NCBI GenBank assembly: GCA_946414315.1
Contig: CAMKNZ010000006.1
Location: 1 to 64,000 of the forward strand
DNA: 64,000 bases
From: an uncultured Clostridia bacterium
GTDB lineage: Bacteria; Bacillota; Clostridia; Christensenellales; Aristaeellaceae
Direction of reading: 5' to 3'
Positions within the stretch are counted from its first letter, which is position 1; every line of letters starts with the position of its first letter. The notes under the pieces were generated by a model that was not told the DNA's origin, searched no databases, and was given only the letters and a program-made list of their open reading frames with translations. Of the stretch, positions 34,492 through 42,321 are shown in pieces. The position numbers and the translations under genes are program-made.

Positions 34492-35202
34492 TCAGGGATG
34501 AACGAAGGTGCCGATGTCGCTGCCTTCCAGCACCCGGAGCAGGTTGTCCGGATCGTCCAGGCCGAAAACCCGGACCATGGGGACCTTGTTCTCCGCGCAC
34601 AGGGCGAAGGCGGAGGCGTCCATCACCTTCAGACCTTTTTCCAGCGCTTCGGTATAAGTGATGTCCTTGATCAGGGTGGCGGTGGGATCCTTGTTCGGGT
34701 CCGCCGTGTAGACGCCGTCGATGTTCTTGGCCATCAGAACCGCGTCCACTTCCATCTCGATCGCGCGGAGGGCGATCCCGGAATCGGTGGAGAAGAACGG
34801 ATTGCCCGTACCGCAGGCGAAGAGCACCACGCGGCCTTCAGCCAGGTGGCGGCGGGCGGCCATGGCGTTGAAGGGCTCACAGAAGCGGTTCATATCCACC
34901 GCACTCTGCACCACAGCGTCCAGCCCGGCTTTGCGCAGCGCGTCCGCCACACACAGGCAGTTGATCACCGTACCCAGCATGCCCATCTGGTCCGCGGTGA
35001 CCGCGTCCATATTGGCGGCGGGACCCTGGCGGCCGCGCCAGATATTTCCCGCGCCGATCACGATGCCGATCTGCACGTCCATATCGTGCATTTTCCGGAT
35101 GATGGACGCGACCTGGTTCACCTTGTCAAAATCAAACAGATCGTTTCCGGACTTGAGCGCCTCACCGCTCAGCTTTAACAGGATCCGCTTATATACTGCC
35201 AT
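34492..35202 (-). CDS. pyrH: UMP kinase
   Basis: Phosphorylates UMP to UDP in pyrimidine nucleotide synthesis. It is a hexameric amino-acid-kinase-fold protein; 236 residues is the usual length. Motifs: LLKLSGEAL, GAGNIWRG, TADQMGMLGTVIN, and the FFSTDSGIALRA and KNIDGVYTADP blocks. RBS AAGGAGAAACAGT. In most Firmicutes pyrH lies between tsf and frr. Here it stands alone, with the alpha-galactosidase gene convergent on one side and an inverted-repeat element on the other. Confidence 0.96.
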   Translation of the reverse strand: MAVYKRILLKLSGEALKSGNDLFDFDKVNQVASIIRKMHDMDVQIGIVIGAGNIWRGRQGPAANMDAVTADQMGMLGTVINCLCVADALRKAGLDAVVQSAVDMNRFCEPFNAMAARRHLAEGRVVLFACGTGNPFFSTDSGIALRAIEMEVDAVLMAKNIDGVYTADPNKDPTATLIKDITYTEALEKGLKVMDASAFALCAENKVPMVRVFGLDDPDNLLRVLEGSDIGTFVHP

Positions 35203-35268
35203 ACTGTTTCTCCTTATAATCGGATTTTTATCAGTATATCACGATTCAGCTGTTCGGGGAAGAGCAGC

Positions 35269-35357
35269 GGACCAGGGGGACGGTTCTTTTGGACCAAATC
35301 ATTGAACAAGACGGATCTGAGGGAGAAATTGTTCAAAAGAACCGTCCCCCCCGGTCC
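35269..35357. repeat. REP/MITE-like inverted-repeat element
   Basis: Left arm 35269-35291 (GGACC, then GGGGGACGGTTCTTTTG) and right arm 35334-35357 (CAAAAGAACCGTCCCCC, then GGTCC) are nearly perfect reverse complements around a loop of about 42 bp that itself contains TTGAACAA/TTGTTC. Sequences with a GGGGACGGTTCTTTT core are, from memory, widespread intergenic repeats in Clostridia. It encodes nothing. It lies between the divergent pyrH and prfC genes. Confidence 0.7.
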
Positions 35358-35366
35358 ACGTCAACC

Positions 35367-35394
35367 TTGACAATCAAAGGGGCTGCGATATAAA
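35367..35394 (+). promoter_or_regulatory. Promoter of prfC
   Basis: TTGACA, 16-bp spacer, TATAAA, immediately downstream of the inverted-repeat element. Confidence 0.65.
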
Positions 35395-35435
35395 ATACAT
35401 TGTTTTGTGCCATCAGCCGGGAAGGAGGGAATGAC

Positions 35436-37052
35436 ATGCTGCCGGAGAGAGACACACAGGAGTTCCGGACGCTTCTGCACGAAGAGGTGGAGAAGCGGCG
35501 TACCTTTGCGATCATTTCCCATCCTGACGCGGGCAAGACCACGCTGACGGAAAAGCTGCTCCTCTACGGCGGAGCGATCCGCAGCGCGGGCAGCGTCAAG
35601 GCCCGGAAGACGGACAAGCATGCGACCTCCGACTGGATGGAGATCGAAAAACAGCGCGGTATCTCCGTTACGAGCTCCGCGATGCAGTTTGTTTATGACG
35701 GCTACCGGATCAATATCCTGGACACCCCCGGCCACCAGGACTTCTCCGAAGATACCTACCGGGTGCTGGTCGCGGCGGACGCCGCGGTCATGCTGCTGGA
35801 CGCCGCAAAGGGCGTCGAAGCCCAGACGATCAAGCTGTTCAAGGTCTGCCGGATGCGGAACATTCCGATCTTCACCTTCGTGAACAAGATGGACCGGGCG
35901 GCGAAAGACCCCTTTGCCCTGATGGAAGAACTGGAGCAGGTGCTGGGCATCCGTTCCTGCCCGATCAACTGGCCCATCGGCGTGGACGGCGATTTCCAGG
36001 GCGTTTACCACCGGGATACGAAGACGGTGGAACTGTATACCGGCGGAGACCACGGCAAGAAGATGGTTGAGAAAACCGATATCGCCATCGACGATCCGGC
36101 GCTGGAGAAAGCGCTGGAGAAGCATTACCGCGACCGTCTCTCCGAAGAGATCGAGCTGCTGGACGAAGCGGGCGACGCCTTTGACCTGGACAAGGTCCGG
36201 GCGGGCGAACTGACGCCCATGTTCTTCGGCTCCGCGGTGACCAACTTCGGCGTGGAACCCTTCCTGGACCGCTTCCTGTCCTTCACACCGCCGCCTCTTC
36301 CCCGGGAGAGCGACGCGGGTATGATCACGCCCGAAGAACCGTATTTCTCCGGCTTTATCTTCAAGATCCAGGCCAACATGAATCCGGCCCACCGGGACCG
36401 GCTCGCTTTCATGCGGATCGTTTCCGGCGCCTTTGAAAAGGGCATGGAAGTCTGGCATTCCGGCACGAACAAGCCGGTGGCGCTCAAGCAGCCCCAGCAG
36501 TTCATGGCGGATGAGCGGGAAGCCGTGGAGGAAGCCTGGGCCGGCGATATCATCGGCCTGTTTGACCCCGGGATATACCGGCTGGGAGACACGCTCTCCA
36601 CCGGACCGAAGATACACTATGCGAATATTCCCGTGTTCGCTCCCGAATTCTTCAACCGCGTGCGCCCGCTGGACAGCATGAAGCGCAAGCAGTTCCAGAA
36701 GGGGATCAGCCAGCTGGCGGAGGAAGGCGCGATCCAGACCTTCACCCGGACTGAGACGGGTATGGAAGAGTTTATGGTCGGCGTGGTCGGCGTGCTTCAG
36801 TTTGAAGTGCTGGAACATCGCCTGCGAACTGAATACCAGACGGAGATCGTGATGGAAGGCATGCCCTTCCGCTTTGTCCGCTGGGTCATCAGGACCCCGA
36901 AGCCTGTGGAGGACCTGAAACTGACGTCCACCTCGGGCAGGGCAAAGGACAGCCACGGCCGGGATGTGCTGCTGTTCGAAAACGAATGGAGCATCCGGCT
37001 GGCGTGTGAAAACAATGAAGGCTTAGAGCTTAAGGAGACCGCAGAGCGGTAA
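35436..37052 (+). CDS. prfC: Peptide chain release factor 3
   Basis: A GTPase that recycles RF1/RF2 after termination. 538 residues, the usual length. G1 SHPDAGKTT, G2/switch region EIEKQRGISV, G3 DTPGHQDF and G4 NKMD are all present, followed by the RF3-specific domains II and III (FIFKIQANM, FMVGVVGVLQFEV). ATG 35436 follows GAAGGAGGG. It is nine bases upstream of typA, forming a two-gene translational GTPase operon. Confidence 0.96.
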   Translation: MLPERDTQEFRTLLHEEVEKRRTFAIISHPDAGKTTLTEKLLLYGGAIRSAGSVKARKTDKHATSDWMEIEKQRGISVTSSAMQFVYDGYRINILDTPGHQDFSEDTYRVLVAADAAVMLLDAAKGVEAQTIKLFKVCRMRNIPIFTFVNKMDRAAKDPFALMEELEQVLGIRSCPINWPIGVDGDFQGVYHRDTKTVELYTGGDHGKKMVEKTDIAIDDPALEKALEKHYRDRLSEEIELLDEAGDAFDLDKVRAGELTPMFFGSAVTNFGVEPFLDRFLSFTPPPLPRESDAGMITPEEPYFSGFIFKIQANMNPAHRDRLAFMRIVSGAFEKGMEVWHSGTNKPVALKQPQQFMADEREAVEEAWAGDIIGLFDPGIYRLGDTLSTGPKIHYANIPVFAPEFFNRVRPLDSMKRKQFQKGISQLAEEGAIQTFTRTETGMEEFMVGVVGVLQFEVLEHRLRTEYQTEIVMEGMPFRFVRWVIRTPKPVEDLKLTSTSGRAKDSHGRDVLLFENEWSIRLACENNEGLELKETAER

Positions 37053-37060
37053 GAAAATAT

Positions 37061-38887
37061 ATGGTAAGAGAAGATATCCGGAATATAGCGATTATTGCGC
37101 ATGTTGACCACGGCAAGACAACGCTGGTGGACCAGATGCTGAAACAGGGCGGCGTATACCGCGAGAACCAGCAGACCGTGGACCGCGTCATGGACTCCAA
37201 CGACCTGGAGCGGGAACGCGGAATTACTATCCTGAGCAAGAACACCGCGGTGCATTACCGCGGACATAAGATCAACATCGTCGATACGCCCGGCCACGCC
37301 GACTTCGGCGGCGAGGTGGAACGCGTCCTGAAGATGGTGGACGGCGTGCTGCTGCTGATCGACAGCTTTGAGGGACCGATGCCCCAGACCCGCTTCGTGC
37401 TGAAGAAGGCCCTGGAGCTGAAACTGAAGGTCCTGATCGTCATCAACAAGGTGGACCGTCCGGACGCCCGCTGCGAGGAAGTCGTCAACGAGATCCTGGA
37501 CCTGCTGATCGACCTGGAAGCGGACGAGAGCACCATTGAGAATCCGATTCTCTACGTCTCCGCCCGGAAGGGTACGGCGACGCTGGATCTCAGCCAGCCC
37601 GGCACAGACCTGCAGCCGCTCTTTGACGCGATCCTGCAGTATATTCCCGCGCCGGAAGGCGACGCAGAAGGCCCGGCCCAGGTGCTGATCTCCACCATCG
37701 ACTACAGCGAGTATGTGGGCCGCATCGGCGTGGGCCGCATAGTCCGCGGTACTTTTACCGAGGGCATGAACGTTGTCCATACGAACCTGGAAACCGGCGT
37801 GACCAGCCCCGTCTGGCGCCTGGGCGGCCTGTTCCAGTACGACGGCCTGAAGCGTGTGAACGCCTCCCAGGTCAGCATGGGCGACATTGTCGCCCTCTAC
37901 GGCGCGGAGGATATCTCCATCGGCGATACGGTCTGCGATCCTGCGAAGGTCGAAGGCCTGCCCTTTGTGAAGATCTCCGAGCCGACTGTGACCATGACCT
38001 TCTCCGTCAACGACAGTCCCTTTGCCGGCAGGGAAGGGCAGTATGTGACCAGCCGCCACCTGCGGGCCCGCCTGATGAAGGAACTGCAGACGGACGTTTC
38101 CCTGCGGGTGAACGACACCAGCTCCACCGACTCCTTCGAGGTCTGCGGCCGGGGCGAACTGCACCTGTCCATCCTGATCGAGAACATGCGCCGCCAGGGC
38201 TATGAGTTCGCGGTCAGCAAGCCCCGGGTCATCTACAAGGAAATCGACGGCGTCAAGTGCGAGCCCGTGGAACGCCTGATCGTCGATACACCCCAGGCTT
38301 CCGCCGGCGCTGTGATCGAGAAGATCGGCCGCCGCCGGGGTACGCTGGAGCATATGAGCGGCATGGACCGGGTCCGCCTGGAGTTCCTGGTACCGTCCCG
38401 CGGCCTGTTCGGCTACCGGAGTGAGTTTATGACCGACACCCGGGGCGAGGGCATCATGTCCTCCGTGTTTGAACGTTATGAGCCCGTGAAGGGCGATATC
38501 CCGCACCGCAACGCCGGCGCCCTGATCTGCTTTGAGACCGGGGTTACCACCAGCTACGGCCTGTTCTATTCCCAGGAACGCGGCACGCTGTTCATCGGCG
38601 CGGGCGAGGACGTCTATATGGGCCAGATCTGCGGCCAGAACGCACGCCCTGGAGACCTGGTGGTCAACGTCTGCAAGCAGAAGCACGTAACCAACATGCG
38701 CAACGCCTCCGCTTCTGAAGACGCCATGCGCCTGATCTCTGTCCACCCGCTGACCCTGGAGGAGTGCCTGGAGTTCATCGACGACGACGAACTGCTGGAG
38801 ATCACCCCGAAGAACCTGCGGATGAGAAAACGGCAGCTGGACCATTCGCTCAGAGCGAAGGCCCGCAGCCGCGGTGAAGAAGCATAA
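37061..38887 (+). CDS. typA: GTP-binding protein TypA/BipA
   Basis: A ribosome-associated GTPase with roles in 50S assembly and stress adaptation. 608 residues. G1 [27 protein letters not shown] and NKVDRPDAR mark the G domain. The BipA-specific C-terminal region includes [21 protein letters not shown] and [11 protein letters not shown]. It follows prfC in the same operon and ends inside a 19-bp terminator stem. Confidence 0.96.
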   Translation: MVREDIRNIAIIAHVDHGKTTLVDQMLKQGGVYRENQQTVDRVMDSNDLERERGITILSKNTAVHYRGHKINIVDTPGHADFGGEVERVLKMVDGVLLLIDSFEGPMPQTRFVLKKALELKLKVLIVINKVDRPDARCEEVVNEILDLLIDLEADESTIENPILYVSARKGTATLDLSQPGTDLQPLFDAILQYIPAPEGDAEGPAQVLISTIDYSEYVGRIGVGRIVRGTFTEGMNVVHTNLETGVTSPVWRLGGLFQYDGLKRVNASQVSMGDIVALYGAEDISIGDTVCDPAKVEGLPFVKISEPTVTMTFSVNDSPFAGREGQYVTSRHLRARLMKELQTDVSLRVNDTSSTDSFEVCGRGELHLSILIENMRRQGYEFAVSKPRVIYKEIDGVKCEPVERLIVDTPQASAGAVIEKIGRRRGTLEHMSGMDRVRLEFLVPSRGLFGYRSEFMTDTRGEGIMSSVFERYEPVKGDIPHRNAGALICFETGVTTSYGLFYSQERGTLFIGAGEDVYMGQICGQNARPGDLVVNVCKQKHVTNMRNASASEDAMRLISVHPLTLEECLEFIDDDELLEITPKNLRMRKRQLDHSLRAKARSRGEEA

Positions 38888-38924
38888 TCAAATCCCCGCC
38901 GGATTCGGCGGGGATTTGATTATG
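38883..38924. terminator. Strong bidirectional terminator
   Basis: A perfect 19-bp stem around a GATT loop between the convergent typA and secreted-protein genes. It overlaps the last codons of typA. Confidence 0.9.
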
Positions 38925-38941
38925 CGTTTGTCAGCGGGTGA

Positions 38942-39691
38942 TCAGTCGGTGCGGTAGCTGTAATCCATGACCGTGCTTTCGCCGTTTTCGGTCCAGAGGA
39001 TGTTTTTGTGTTCGTCGTAGGAGAAGGTGACGGTGAAGGGCTCTTCGCCTTCGAATTCACCGGTGGCGGTGAGGCTGTCCGTTGCGGCGTCATAGGGCGC
39101 CTTCAGGATCGCGTCCTTCACAACGCTGTCGTCCTGGCCGTAGACATACAGGCGGATGTCATACTCGTTATCGTACCAGTCGTAGAAGTATACTTCGATT
39201 TCATCCTTCATCCAGCGGCCGCCGTAGAAGTTGCCGATCTTTTCGAATTCCAGCCCCTGGCCGGCGTCTTCCTTCAGGTCTTTCCAGATGAGCCTGCCGT
39301 TTTCGGTGAGGGTGAATTCGGCGTCGCCGACTTCATAATAGGTCTCGTCCCAGTTACCCGTAACGGTGTCCTGCTTATAGTGCAGGCCGAAGGGAACAGC
39401 CGTGAGCCTGTCTTTTTCCGGGCTCAGCGCCAGCGCGTATTCCCAGACGTCTTCCTTGTTGTCGCCGAGCCTGTGGACGATGTAGGACTTGATACCGCCG
39501 TCCTCATCAAACATCTCGATGCGCCAGTAGCCGTCTTCGGCAACCCAGGTGCTGACGTACGGAAGCGCTTCCGGATTATCATCCGTATAGCAGCCAAACT
39601 CTTCTTTTGCTTCCGTATCTTCTTCCGCGAACACAGCGGTCACGGCAAAGCACATGCAGATGACCAGGATCAGGGAAAGCAGTTTTTTCAT
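38942..39691 (-). CDS. Secreted protein of unknown function
   Basis: The best start is ATG at 39691, preceded by AAAGGAGAC at good spacing and giving a classic signal peptide (MKKLLSLILVICMCFAV, cleavage near VFAEE). The mature part of about 225 residues is acidic, rich in Tyr/Trp and predicted beta-strand, and resembles a lipocalin-like or META-type barrel only loosely. No lipobox or anchor is present. I recognise no family. Neighbouring minus-strand genes also encode exported proteins. Confidence 0.75.
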   Translation of the reverse strand: MKKLLSLILVICMCFAVTAVFAEEDTEAKEEFGCYTDDNPEALPYVSTWVAEDGYWRIEMFDEDGGIKSYIVHRLGDNKEDVWEYALALSPEKDRLTAVPFGLHYKQDTVTGNWDETYYEVGDAEFTLTENGRLIWKDLKEDAGQGLEFEKIGNFYGGRWMKDEIEVYFYDWYDNEYDIRLYVYGQDDSVVKDAILKAPYDAATDSLTATGEFEGEEPFTVTFSYDEHKNILWTENGESTVMDYSYRTD

Positions 39692-39801
39692 CAGGGTAAG
39701 TCTCCTTTCATTATCGGTTTGCATTCGGTTCATGGAATGATATGAATGACAAAAAACGGATGGCGATGATGTCTGTATGATTTTTCTGTCCGTTCGGATA
39801 T

Positions 39802-39830
39802 ATCATAATCTAAAACCGTTGTTTAGTCAA
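39802..39830 (-). promoter_or_regulatory. Promoter of the secreted-protein gene
   Basis: On the minus strand TTGACT, 17-bp spacer, TATGAT, starting just after the stop codon of the SH3 gene. Confidence 0.65.
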
Positions 39831-39836
39831 CGCCGG

Positions 39837-40325
39837 TCAGTCCGCAGCGCTCTTCCGGATCCAGCCCGTTGCGCCCCGAAGGCTGACGATCAACCAGTCG
39901 CCATCTTCTTTCAGGATGGGCAGCAGGGTGTCTTCATCCAGCAGGGCCACCTTGGGTGCGGATCCGTCGTTCCAGGCGTATACCGGCGTTTTGGTTTCCG
40001 TCCGGTACCAGGCCGGATCAATGATGATATAGTCCGCGTTGACCCAGCCCGTCTGACCCGCGTCCACGGCGTCCGACGCAAAGCAGTCCGCCCAGCCGTC
40101 CGCCGTCTTCTGGACGCTGAACCTGCTTCCATACTGCAGCGTTTTCACCGCTTTGGCATCAGTGCGGGGTTCCGCACGCACGGTCAGGCTTTCGCACAGC
40201 ACCACAGCCTGCAGGCCGATCTGTCCCTCGCCATAAGGCGGAATGATTTCCGCTCCGGCAGCACTGACGCAGCAGAGAACCAGAACCATTACGGTCAGGA
40301 TTGTAAGCCAGGTATGTTTTTTCAT
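39837..40325 (-). CDS. Secreted SH3-domain protein
   Basis: 162 residues from ATG 40325 (RBS CGGAGG). A signal peptide (LTILTVMVLVLCCVSAAGA) is followed by two bacterial SH3-like modules: residues about 40-100 (SLTVRAEPRTDAKAVKTL, then DGWADCF and GWVNADYI) and about 110-160 (APKVALLDEDTLLPIL, GDWLIVSLRGATGWI). Such domains bind peptidoglycan or proteins at the wall. The catalytic partner, if any, is not fused. It is preceded by a 42-residue gene in the same direction. Confidence 0.82.
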   Translation of the reverse strand: MKKHTWLTILTVMVLVLCCVSAAGAEIIPPYGEGQIGLQAVVLCESLTVRAEPRTDAKAVKTLQYGSRFSVQKTADGWADCFASDAVDAGQTGWVNADYIIIDPAWYRTETKTPVYAWNDGSAPKVALLDEDTLLPILKEDGDWLIVSLRGATGWIRKSAAD

Positions 40326-40405
40326 GCTCGTTAACCTCCGTTTCTTTCGGTTATCCATTCAACGATGGGACGGGCCGCTTCCTTCCGGGACCGGAAAGGA
40401 TTGTT

Positions 40406-40534
40406 TTACATCTGTTCCTGCTGCTCCATCAGCAGGTCATAAAAATCGTCAACACTGATCAGGACTGTTTCATCCGCACAGTCCTGAGAAAAAGAATCAT
40501 CGGCTGTTTCCAAAGGATCATATTCGTAATCCAT
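40406..40534 (-). CDS. 42-residue acidic small protein
   Basis: Read on the minus strand, ATG at 40534 follows GGAGGAGCAT and the frame ends with TAA at 40406. The peptide begins MDYEYDPLETADDS and ends with ISVDDFYDLLMEQQEQM. It is strongly acidic and has no signal peptide or membrane segment. It is 81 bases upstream of the SH3 gene in the same orientation. The strong RBS and the lack of any competing gene support it. No family is recognised. Confidence 0.6.
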   Translation of the reverse strand: MDYEYDPLETADDSFSQDCADETVLISVDDFYDLLMEQQEQM

Positions 40535-40610
40535 ATGCTCCTCCGATTGCTGTCTGTAAAACTATTTCGACACGGAACGGAGGATTCCTGTATGCGTCCC
40601 TGTTAAGAAA

Positions 40611-40634
40611 GATCCCCGCCGTCAGGCGGGGATC
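40611..40634 (-). terminator. Terminator of the foldase gene
   Basis: GATCCCCGCC-GTCA-GGCGGGGATC, followed on the minus strand by TTTCTT. Confidence 0.8.
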
Positions 40635-40651
40635 CGGTGGTTCAGGTGCTT

Positions 40652-42124
40652 TTATTCGGCGGGAACGGCTTTTTCTTCGGCAGCAGCTTCCTCAGCGGCG
40701 GATTCCGCTTCCGCGGCAAAGTCGATCTTCCAGGGCTCGCCGTCTTCGGTGTACTCGATATCGGCGGCAAGGGCCCATTCAATGATTGCCGAACTCATTT
40801 TCGAATTAATCAGTTCCTCCTGCAGGGTGGCCCGGAATTCTTCCTTCATCTCGTCGGTCAGCTCAGTTGCTCCGCCGGGGACGTCCCGCAGATACTGCAG
40901 GATATGGACGCCGTACTGGCCGACGACAGGTTTGCTGACATCGCCGATTTTTTCCAGTTCCATGGCGGCTTTCTGGAATGCGGGATCGTAGAGAATGCTG
41001 TCGTTATGTACCGGATAGCCGGAGGCAAGCCTGGCTTCGTCCTTCATGCCGGAGTCCGTGCCGTATTCTTTGATCAGATCCACGAAAGATGTACCGCTTT
41101 CCAGCTTGCCCATGATTTCGTCTACGGTGCCCTGTACGCTGTCCAGGATTTCCTGCTCTGCGGCGTCAACCATTTCCTGCGTCACAGGTTCAGGTTCGGG
41201 CGTGGGTTCGGGTTCGGCGGTGGGCTCGCCGCCTTCGGCAGGCGCTTCCGCGGTTACAGTAGGCTCTTCTTCCGTTTTGGATTCCTGCTCTTCCAGACGG
41301 GCGGACAGATCCTTCCACTTGTTCAGCAGTTCCTCGTCAACCGGCAGCAGGATGTGGATGATACCGCGGTAGCCTTCGGGGGTGTAGTAGGAAGACTGGC
41401 CATAGTACTGAGTATAGAATTCATAGGTGGCGACGTCGTTCATATACTGCTCCTGGTCTTCTTTCACCAGGTCGTCAAAGTACTGCTGAACCTCCTCATC
41501 CGTAACGGTTTCGCCGGCAAGCACGTATTCTTCGACGCGCCTGGTGAGAACGTCTTCGGTCTGGGAGTTGATGACTTCGGTCACATACAGATCTTCGTCC
41601 ACATTGAAGTTTTCCTTGATGTAAGCCACCGCGTCCGCACGGGCAGCTTCTTTTTCCTCGTCCGTGGAGGTCTCGGTCAGATTGCCCATCTGTTCCGCAT
41701 AGTAGTCAACCGCGTTCTTCCAGTCTTCCCTGGCAGCGGTCTCGAAGCTTTTCTTTTCTTCATCCGTCACGGTATCCAGGCCGAGTTCGGCGGCCTTATC
41801 CGTGATCAGTTTGCTTTTGATTATCTGATACATTGCGCTTTGACGAACCAGAGCCAGCACTTCGGGAGTTTCCATATCATAACCGTACGACTGGGCCGTC
41901 TGGGTATAATAGTCGTATACATAGGCCAGTTTTTCGTTATCGGACCAGATCTCTTCGCCGCTGATAGTGGCCAGCAGCACAGGGGCTGCTTCTTCAGCCG
42001 CGGTTTCTTCAGCCGCCGCTTCTTCAGCAGGGGCTTCTTCGGCGGGGGTATCTTCCGCCAGCGCGAAGGGCGCGGCGGCCAGCAGCATCACGGAAAGCAG
42101 GATGCAGAAAAGACGCTTCATCAT
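40652..42124 (-). CDS. Exported parvulin-type peptidyl-prolyl isomerase/foldase
   Basis: 490 residues with a signal peptide (LFCILLSVMLLAAAPFALA). There is no lipobox Cys, unlike PrsA. An Ala/Glu-rich low-complexity segment follows, then a SurA-N-like helical domain (about 55-250). A PpiC/rotamase region follows (IIHILLPVDEELLNKW, then FVDLIKEYGTDSGM and VVGQYGVHILQYL), interrupted by a Glu/Pro/Thr-rich insertion. It ends in another Ala/Glu-rich tail. It probably assists folding of exported proteins such as the pilins and binding proteins of this genome. RBS GGAGGAAAC. Confidence 0.82.
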   Translation of the reverse strand: MMKRLFCILLSVMLLAAAPFALAEDTPAEEAPAEEAAAEETAAEEAAPVLLATISGEEIWSDNEKLAYVYDYYTQTAQSYGYDMETPEVLALVRQSAMYQIIKSKLITDKAAELGLDTVTDEEKKSFETAAREDWKNAVDYYAEQMGNLTETSTDEEKEAARADAVAYIKENFNVDEDLYVTEVINSQTEDVLTRRVEEYVLAGETVTDEEVQQYFDDLVKEDQEQYMNDVATYEFYTQYYGQSSYYTPEGYRGIIHILLPVDEELLNKWKDLSARLEEQESKTEEEPTVTAEAPAEGGEPTAEPEPTPEPEPVTQEMVDAAEQEILDSVQGTVDEIMGKLESGTSFVDLIKEYGTDSGMKDEARLASGYPVHNDSILYDPAFQKAAMELEKIGDVSKPVVGQYGVHILQYLRDVPGGATELTDEMKEEFRATLQEELINSKMSSAIIEWALAADIEYTEDGEPWKIDFAAEAESAAEEAAAEEKAVPAE

Positions 42125-42173
42125 GTTTTGTTTCCTCCGGTATTAAGAGTTAGGGGCTTAACCCAACGCGACT

Positions 42174-42202
42174 ATTATACACAAAAGCATACCCCGGTTC
42201 AA
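42174..42202 (-). promoter_or_regulatory. Promoter of the foldase gene
   Basis: On the minus strand TTGAAC, 17-bp spacer, TATAAT, about 50 bp from the start codon. Confidence 0.7.
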
Positions 42203-42252
42203 TGCGCGCTTTGTGAACTTGTTGTGAACAATGCGTCCGGTACCGGCCACCC

Positions 42253-42281
42253 TTGTCACAAGGACGGATATGGAATAAAAT
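42253..42281 (+). promoter_or_regulatory. Promoter of the HD-GYP gene
   Basis: TTGTCA, 17-bp spacer, TAAAAT. A short hairpin (CCGGCGC-CTGAA-GCGCCGG) lies between it and the RBS GGAGGTG. Confidence 0.6.
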
Positions 42282-42321
42282 GACAGCGGCCGGCGCCTGA
42301 AGCGCCGGTCGGAGGTGAAAG

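Noticed and set aside
35269-35357. Simple prfC leader attenuator
   Set aside because: It lies upstream of the prfC -35 element and is nearly symmetric, so it is better explained as an inserted repeat.
36797-38845. 682-codon minus-strand open frame opposite prfC/typA
   Set aside because: It is a mirror of typA codon usage (His/Gln/Asp-rich). No start signal and no domain.
40323-40336. GTTAAC near the SH3 gene start as another LacI site
   Set aside because: A single half-site overlapping an RBS, unpaired and far from the mannan genes. Probably chance.
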